Below are positions 5,616 through 10,206 of a DNA stretch of 10,206 nucleotides, piece by piece (position 1 is the stretch's first letter; each line of letters begins with the position of its first letter). The translations under genes were made by a program, and so were the position numbers. The DNA is taken from the NCBI GenBank assembly GCA_934486965.1, contig CAKSQP010000051.1, positions 1 to 10,206 of the forward strand, read 5' to 3'. The stretch comes from an uncultured Eubacteriales bacterium (GTDB lineage Bacteria; Bacillota; Clostridia; Oscillospirales; UBA644). The notes under the pieces were generated by a model. It had not been told where the DNA came from and ran no database searches. It worked only from the letters and a program-made list of their open reading frames with translations.

Positions 5616-6635
5616 CTACTCTACCAAACCGCTTCGCTCAATACCCTGTATGAAGTATCTCTGAGCAAAGAGGAACACGATAAGCAACGGCAGGATAAGG
5701 AGCAGGGACGAAGTGTCCAAAAGCGCCTGCATCTGCGTTGTGTCGCCCGAAGTCGCGGTCGTGACGTTCATTATGGTGTTCGTCAGGATCTTGAGTTGCG
5801 GGATAAGCATTGTGTTGTAGGTGGTGTCGGTCCACTGCCATGTGAACGCAAAGAGGAATACGGTTATCATCATATTCGTAGCGTTCGGAAGCATTATCGA
5901 GAAGAATGTTCTGAAGTGGCCCGCGCCGTCGATATAGGCGGACATTTCGAGTTCCTTAGGCATTCCTCTGAAGAACTGACGCATGAGGTAGATATAAAGT
6001 CCGTTTTTGAGACCGAGGCCCATCAGAGCAAGGAAGAGAAGTGCGAAAGGCGTGTTGATGAGTGAAATTCCGGTTCCCAAAAAGTTATTGAGGTTTACAT
6101 AAAGCGGAAGAGTTATTGTCTGCGCGGGGATTATAAGCATAAGAAGAACGAAGAGGAACAGTAAGTTTTTACCCCAGAATTTGAAACGGGCAAAACCGTA
6201 TCCGACCATCGTGCTTACGAACAGCTGAAGGACCGCAACGCCGAGAGAAAGGAGCGCGGTGTTTAAGAGAGCGGGCCAGTAATCAAGGCTGTTCATTGCT
6301 TTCTGAATGAAGTAGGTGCTTCCTTCGCGCGGGATATACATAACCGTGTTGTCGGTTATGTCGTTCGTACTCATAAAGGAAACTATACCCTTAACGATAA
6401 AGGGGTAAAGTATCATAAAAGAAATACCGATTATGAGAACGAGACGTACGATATACCAGCAGAATCTGCCGAAGCCTGCAAGATTGAGGTTTTTCCTTTT
6501 CCATCTGTCCCAGGTCATGACCTCTTCCTGTCTGCTGAGTATTCTGTTCTTGATCTTTTCCCAGAGTTTCTTGAAGAAATTGGGCTTTTTCTCTGTTACG
6601 GGGACTTCGCTCGGAGTTACAGTGTTGTTTTCCAT
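5616..6635 (-). CDS. Carbohydrate ABC transporter permease, MalG/UgpE type
   Basis: An inner-membrane subunit of a type I ABC sugar importer. The EAA loop that contacts the ATPase is visible at about residues 228-250 (KELEMSAYIDGAGHFRTFF then SIMLP), with the conserved Gly and the I-LP ending. Hydrophobic segments lie at about 60-85, 123-146, 155-178, 192-212, 253-270 and 308-325. The cytoplasmic N-terminus is unusually long (about 55 charged residues before the first membrane segment) compared with typical MalG-type proteins of ~280 residues. The C-terminus IQGIERSGLVE resembles the common 'Gl..GavKG' ending in position. Two in-frame ATGs, at 6641 and 6635, are possible; AGGAGG at 6644-6649 is 2 bases from the first and 8 from the second, so I chose 6635 (339 residues). 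It is last in the operon, 18 bases after the first permease. The sugar is not evident. Confidence 0.93.
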   Translation of the reverse strand: MENNTVTPSEVPVTEKKPNFFKKLWEKIKNRILSRQEEVMTWDRWKRKNLNLAGFGRFCWYIVRLVLIIGISFMILYPFIVKGIVSFMSTNDITDNTVMYIPREGSTYFIQKAMNSLDYWPALLNTALLSLGVAVLQLFVSTMVGYGFARFKFWGKNLLFLFVLLMLIIPAQTITLPLYVNLNNFLGTGISLINTPFALLFLALMGLGLKNGLYIYLMRQFFRGMPKELEMSAYIDGAGHFRTFFSIMLPNATNMMITVFLFAFTWQWTDTTYNTMLIPQLKILTNTIMNVTTATSGDTTQMQALLDTSSLLLILPLLIVFLFAQRYFIQGIERSGLVE

Positions 6636-6643
6636 TTTCATTT

Positions 6644-6649
6644 CCTCCT
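6644..6649 (-). promoter_or_regulatory. Ribosome binding site that decides the MalG-type permease start
   Basis: AGGAGG on the minus strand is only 2 bases from the ATG at 6641 but 8 bases from the in-frame ATG at 6635. The second spacing is normal, so the shorter protein beginning MENNTVTP is favoured. Confidence 0.6.
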
Positions 6650-6653
6650 TTGC

Positions 6654-7604
6654 TTAGTCCTGATATACTATCAGTTTCTTGACAAGCAAGAAAACGATAA
6701 GTACGAAAAGAATAACGACTATCGTATATATCCACGAGAACGCCGACGCAACCTCGTAGGTCGCCGCGTTGTCAAGATAACGGTTGATAAATGTTATCGC
6801 CGCGTTATCGGACTTGAGGAACAGGTCGATAACCGTATAAAGCAGGTTGACGAGGATAAGGGGGCTTATCATCGGGAAAGATATCTTCCAGAAGACTTCC
6901 CAGCCCGTCGCGCCTTCGACCTTCGCGGATTCGTACATACTTACCGAGATACCCTGCAGACCTGCAAGGAAAATAAGCATCTGAACGCCTGAGGAGGTGA
7001 TGACGGAATAAAGTCCGTCAACCGCTCCGAGGACGATATTCGAAAGGTCCGCGTTGTTAAGGGTCTGCGTTACGAGGTCCGATACCTGCTTATAGCCGAA
7101 CATATTCGAGCCTGCGGCGCCTCCGGTATCCATCTTTCCTCCCGAACTGTAAACGTCGAGCATCGAAGACATCGAGTCAAGCTGGGAGATGATACCGGTC
7201 GAAATAATAACCGGAATAAAGAAGATAACACGGGCGACGGTTCTTCCTCTGAACTTCTGGTTAAGAAGGTTAGCCATGAAGAACGCGAATATGATAACTA
7301 TGACGATCTGCGGGATAAGAGCTGCTATCGATTCGACGACAGTCCTTAAAAATCCGTCTTCGACGAAGAGTGCCTGATTGTAGTTCTTTAAGCCTGCCCA
7401 TTCGACTTTCCAGCCTTCCTGAGTGATATTGATATCGCCGAAAGAATACATAAGGGACTGGAAGAGGACCGGGAGATAAACGAATGCCAAACCGATGATT
7501 ATCGGCAGAGTAAAGATATAGCCGAAAAAGCTGTTCTTTTTCTCAAGGCTCAGTGTGCGTCTCGGTTTTTTTGCTGTTTTTACTTCTTTTGCCTGAACAC
7601 TCAT
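6654..7604 (-). CDS. Carbohydrate ABC transporter permease, MalF/UgpA type
   Basis: The partner permease of the same importer, 316 residues. The EAA loop is at about 224-247 (YESAKVEGATGWEVFWKI then SFPMISP), with the typical 'E.A.vDGA..w..F..I..P' pattern. Hydrophobic segments are at about 27-50, 92-114, 124-141, 205-218, 249-263 and 290-311. Between the third and fourth segments is a roughly 55-residue non-membrane loop (about 141-195) rich in Ser, Gly, Asn and Met, which is longer than in the UgpA proteins I know and probably faces outside. The frame extends to an ATG at 7619, but GGAGGTG at 7611-7617 is correctly spaced for the ATG at 7604 and would be inside the longer version, so 7604 is chosen. 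It begins 5 bases after the stop of the upstream large gene and so belongs to the same operon. Confidence 0.93.
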   Translation of the reverse strand: MSVQAKEVKTAKKPRRTLSLEKKNSFFGYIFTLPIIIGLAFVYLPVLFQSLMYSFGDINITQEGWKVEWAGLKNYNQALFVEDGFLRTVVESIAALIPQIVIVIIFAFFMANLLNQKFRGRTVARVIFFIPVIISTGIISQLDSMSSMLDVYSSGGKMDTGGAAGSNMFGYKQVSDLVTQTLNNADLSNIVLGAVDGLYSVITSSGVQMLIFLAGLQGISVSMYESAKVEGATGWEVFWKISFPMISPLILVNLLYTVIDLFLKSDNAAITFINRYLDNAATYEVASAFSWIYTIVVILFVLIVFLLVKKLIVYQD

Positions 7605-7609
7605 TTCTC

Positions 7610-10206
7610 TCACCTCCATGTATAATCTTTAGCGGGAACGACGGTTCCGTCTTCCAGAGTTACGTCAAATGAATTGTAGTTGACAAAGAACGTTCTGACG
7701 TTATTTCCGTAAGTCGTCGCGTAGACTCCCGAAACGGTCTTTCCGTTTTCGGCGTCGACAGCCGTTACCTTTTCGTGATTGGTTATAGGCTGATTTACAA
7801 CGTCTTTCATCACTTCGTTGAGTTCCTTGTAGATCTCAACCGCACGGTCGAACGTGTCGGTATAAGTTACGGAATAGAACTTATATGCAAGCGGTGTGTT
7901 GTCAAACACGGTATTCGCTTCGTACATCCATCTGAAACTCGGATTGCTTCCGGTCTCGACCGCTCTCAGTATCTCGGTCGTATAGTCGCCCGAAACGTTG
8001 AACGCTTCGCCGGAGTAAGAAACGTAGCCGTGAAGAACTATCTGCAGGAACGGAATGCTTTCGGATTCGGAAGTAAAGTCACTTGAACCCTGCGGCAGAC
8101 CGAACACTGCGTCGGCGTATTTCCATGTATAGTCGTTACCGTTCGATACCGCAACGTCGTAATCCGCGAATTTATCGAGAATTTCACGGTTTATCGCGAG
8201 CGTCTGTTCGCGGTTGACTATTCTGTTGGTCTTGTAGTTACTGTCAAGATACTGACCTATCGAACCGAGAGAAATCGATGTCATTCCGACGGTCTTATCG
8301 TAATCCGCCTTGAAGGTATCGGCGAAGTTCAAAAGCAGGTCGGGAGAAACTATCGACTTATAATCGTCGGAGTCAGCAATTTCTTCTCCCGTGACCAGGG
8401 ATCTTATTCCGACTCTCGAAATTCTGAGGTCGAGACGTCTTGCAACGTCGTTCTGATAATTGAAGTTATCGCCGACGGTTTCTCTGTAAAGATACATAAA
8501 GTCGGCAGTCGGATAAAGTTTCGTGCCGCTGTCGCTGCAATAGGAAACGAGCGCCTTGAGGTCGTCTGTCGAGCCCATTTCGCCGATAAGACGGAGGGCG
8601 TTGAAGACGGTGTTATAGTAGCCGCCGTTCGTCCAGTAGGAATAACGTGCTTTTACGTTTGTAACGCCGCTTTCGGCAAGTTTTTCGAGGATCTCTTTCG
8701 CCTGTGAATAAGTTGTCAGAGCGCGTTTTTTAACGACCGGAAAACCTGCGACGGTCTCGTCCTTATCGATAGCGCCGAGAAGATCGACATAGAGGGAAAG
8801 TCCGGATTCCTTTGTTCTGAGCGACGGAAGAATTTCTTCCTTTATAAGGTAGTTTCTGTACCATTTCGCATAGTCGGAATAGGTCTTGTTTCCGTCCATG
8901 AAGAAATATTTGACGGTGAAGTTTATTTCGGGAACGTCTTTCGAGAGAACGACGCCCGTTCCGCTTTCGGTATTGCTGGACGCGGTGGTCTGCGATCCCG
9001 CAGTTGTGGAAGTCGTCTGATATGTTCTGTAATCTCTTTCGCCGTAGACTATTTCATAGTTTATCGAAGCCGCGGCGTTGCTTGTCGCGTTGATGGGTCT
9101 TGCGGTGATATTCGACTGCGAAGCGCCCTCGGACATTATCGCGACGACCGCACCGTTCGAGGCTCTGTCGTAAACGCCGAACGCCGTGAGAACGGACGCG
9201 CTTACCGAAGTGTCAAGGTCGCGGTAGAAAGTCTCGTCCGCGCCGTAAACTCTTTCGGAATAAGCAAGCGACGAAAGTTTGCCTGTTGCGGGAATTATTG
9301 CGCCCGAGCCGTCGGGAACAAGAAGATATTCGCCGCCGACCGACGCATCGGAGGCTCCGAGACCTCTGTAAAGCGACATTTTGTAAAGACGCTGTTCGGA
9401 CGGAGCAAGGATAAGCGAAGAATCGACATTTACCTGAAGACCTTCGGACGTTAAGGTAAGGTCGACGGGGATAGTATACATAACGGATCTTTCGGCACCC
9501 TGATATTCGGTCTTTTCCATTTCCGCCTTAACGTCGGAAGCGGTAAAGCCCGCAAGTTTCATGGCTTCGGTAAGAGCCGCACGCTGTCTCGTCGTAAGAC
9601 TTCTTCTTATGTAAAGAGTCTGCCAGTCGAGGGTCGGGAAGTCCTGAATAAGGGATTCCTTTTCTTCAAGGGTTATCGTCGAAGGCGTTATGAGTTTATA
9701 CGCCGACGTAAGAACCGACAGTTCGGAAGAATGTCCCGTTTCGAGAGCCGAATAAAGTTTTTCGTAAGTATCTACGGTAAGAACCGGAGGAGCAAGGTCC
9801 TTGTTGGGGTCGTTACCTATCGTATAGATGATACGGAATTTGCCGTCCCCCATATCGGCGATAACAAAGTTTTCGTCGTCAAGGCAGTTATCGTAGAAGT
9901 TGAATTCATATCTCTTGTTGAGGGCGTCGTACGCTTCGATGGAAAGCGGGGAGGAGATCATGCTTCTCGAACCCTCTTCTATCATTCCCGCGTTCGACGG
10001 ATCGCTGTGGTAGATATGATTGTTTTTCCTGTCGTATACGGCGATAGAAGTATCGTTGAAGTCCATATACAGGATATAGTTGCTGTTCTCGGTGAGTTTT
10101 ACCATTCCGGTGATACCGAGATCTTTTCCTTCGGAGGCGGTTATCATCGGATAGCGGGTCTGTTTGATGACCGTATCTTCACTGCCGCCGAGAAGTTTTA
10201 AGATAT
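7610..10206 (-). CDS. Large DUF5696-like protein of a sugar-transport operon, 5' end outside window
   Basis: The frame runs without a stop from the right edge to the TGA at 7610-7612, giving 864 visible residues. A Met at 10147 has no ribosome binding site and is preceded by plausible coding sequence (KLLGGSEDTVIKQTRYP), so the true start and any signal peptide lie beyond the window. From size, neighbours and overall look I assign it to DUF5696, a family found beside carbohydrate ABC permeases; this is from memory. Visible layout: an N-terminal beta-rich part (to about 390), a Ser/Thr linker (about 396-415), then an alternating alpha/beta stretch (about 460-730) that reads like a TIM barrel: AKEILEKLAESGVTNVKARY, LKALVSYCSDSGTKLYPTAD, INREILDKFADYDVAVSNGN, LQIVLHGYVSYSGEAF. 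A short beta-rich tail ends at VVPAKDYTWR. The barrel suggests a glycoside hydrolase-like or sugar-binding role outside the cell, but no catalytic pair can be named. It is 5 bases upstream of the permease gene. Confidence 0.7.
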   Translation of the reverse strand, partial: ILKLLGGSEDTVIKQTRYPMITASEGKDLGITGMVKLTENSNYILYMDFNDTSIAVYDRKNNHIYHSDPSNAGMIEEGSRSMISSPLSIEAYDALNKRYEFNFYDNCLDDENFVIADMGDGKFRIIYTIGNDPNKDLAPPVLTVDTYEKLYSALETGHSSELSVLTSAYKLITPSTITLEEKESLIQDFPTLDWQTLYIRRSLTTRQRAALTEAMKLAGFTASDVKAEMEKTEYQGAERSVMYTIPVDLTLTSEGLQVNVDSSLILAPSEQRLYKMSLYRGLGASDASVGGEYLLVPDGSGAIIPATGKLSSLAYSERVYGADETFYRDLDTSVSASVLTAFGVYDRASNGAVVAIMSEGASQSNITARPINATSNAAASINYEIVYGERDYRTYQTTSTTAGSQTTASSNTESGTGVVLSKDVPEINFTVKYFFMDGNKTYSDYAKWYRNYLIKEEILPSLRTKESGLSLYVDLLGAIDKDETVAGFPVVKKRALTTYSQAKEILEKLAESGVTNVKARYSYWTNGGYYNTVFNALRLIGEMGSTDDLKALVSYCSDSGTKLYPTADFMYLYRETVGDNFNYQNDVARRLDLRISRVGIRSLVTGEEIADSDDYKSIVSPDLLLNFADTFKADYDKTVGMTSISLGSIGQYLDSNYKTNRIVNREQTLAINREILDKFADYDVAVSNGNDYTWKYADAVFGLPQGSSDFTSESESIPFLQIVLHGYVSYSGEAFNVSGDYTTEILRAVETGSNPSFRWMYEANTVFDNTPLAYKFYSVTYTDTFDRAVEIYKELNEVMKDVVNQPITNHEKVTAVDAENGKTVSGVYATTYGNNVRTFFVNYNSFDVTLEDGTVVPAKDYTWR
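7611..7617 (-). promoter_or_regulatory. Ribosome binding site that decides the MalF-type permease start
   Basis: GGAGGTG on the minus strand lies 6 bases before the ATG at 7604 and overlaps the end of the upstream coding region (stop codon at 7610-7612). An earlier in-frame ATG at 7619 has no such site, so 7604 is the start. Confidence 0.75.

Noticed and set aside
10145..10147. ATG at 10147 as the start of the large gene
   Set aside because: No ribosome binding site precedes it and the frame stays open with protein-like sequence to the window edge, so the gene is taken as partial.
9731..10201. Plus-strand open frame of 156 codons opposite the large DUF5696-like gene
   Set aside because: Antisense shadow; the minus-strand frame is continuous over more than 2.5 kb and reads as real protein.

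Overview
The window (about 47% G+C by eye) looks like a chromosomal segment of a Gram-positive, Clostridia-like member of the Bacillota. This rests on strong AGGAGG-type ribosome binding sites before most genes, an extended -10 promoter, compact intrinsic terminators, a 265-residue ProB without a C-terminal PUA domain, and a sugar-importer operon with a large partner protein of a kind I associate with Clostridia and Paenibacillus. The genus cannot be read from this sequence. No tRNA, rRNA, CRISPR array, transposase or phage gene was seen.

Left part (1-2301): the 3' three quarters of yebC, a translation-associated factor, overlaps by one base a small XRE-type helix-turn-helix gene. A 13-bp terminator hairpin ends that unit. 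Facing it on the minus strand is a two-gene operon with an ATGA overlap: a ProXp/YbaK-like protein that probably deacylates mischarged tRNA-Pro, then proB, the first enzyme of proline synthesis. Upstream of them (2302-2413) is a compact divergent promoter region with a perfect 8-bp inverted repeat over the -35 area. From it a LysR-type regulator (2414-3283) is transcribed the other way, which makes it the natural candidate regulator of the proline pair.

Middle (3284-3586): the gap between the stop codons of the LysR gene and a convergent ABC exporter is filled by a 296-bp element. It is bounded by about 30-bp imperfect inverted repeats and packed with nested smaller inverted repeats. It has no convincing protein. 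It could be a MITE-like mobile element, a structured RNA or an elaborate bidirectional terminator, and it is the most unusual object in the window.

Right part (3587-10206), all on the minus strand: a 631-residue fused membrane/ATPase ABC exporter follows a terminator that closes a separate upstream operon. That operon, in transcription order, holds a large protein probably of the DUF5696 type (5' end beyond the window), a MalF/UgpA-like permease and a MalG/UgpE-like permease. The solute-binding protein and regulator expected for such an importer are not in view and may lie beyond position 10206; the ATPase may be encoded elsewhere.

A proline theme runs through the left and middle: YebC-family proteins have been linked to translation through polyproline, ProXp-like proteins guard tRNA-Pro charging, ProB makes proline, and the exporter opens with a PPxPPP-type N-terminus. 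Whether this is functional or coincidence is open.
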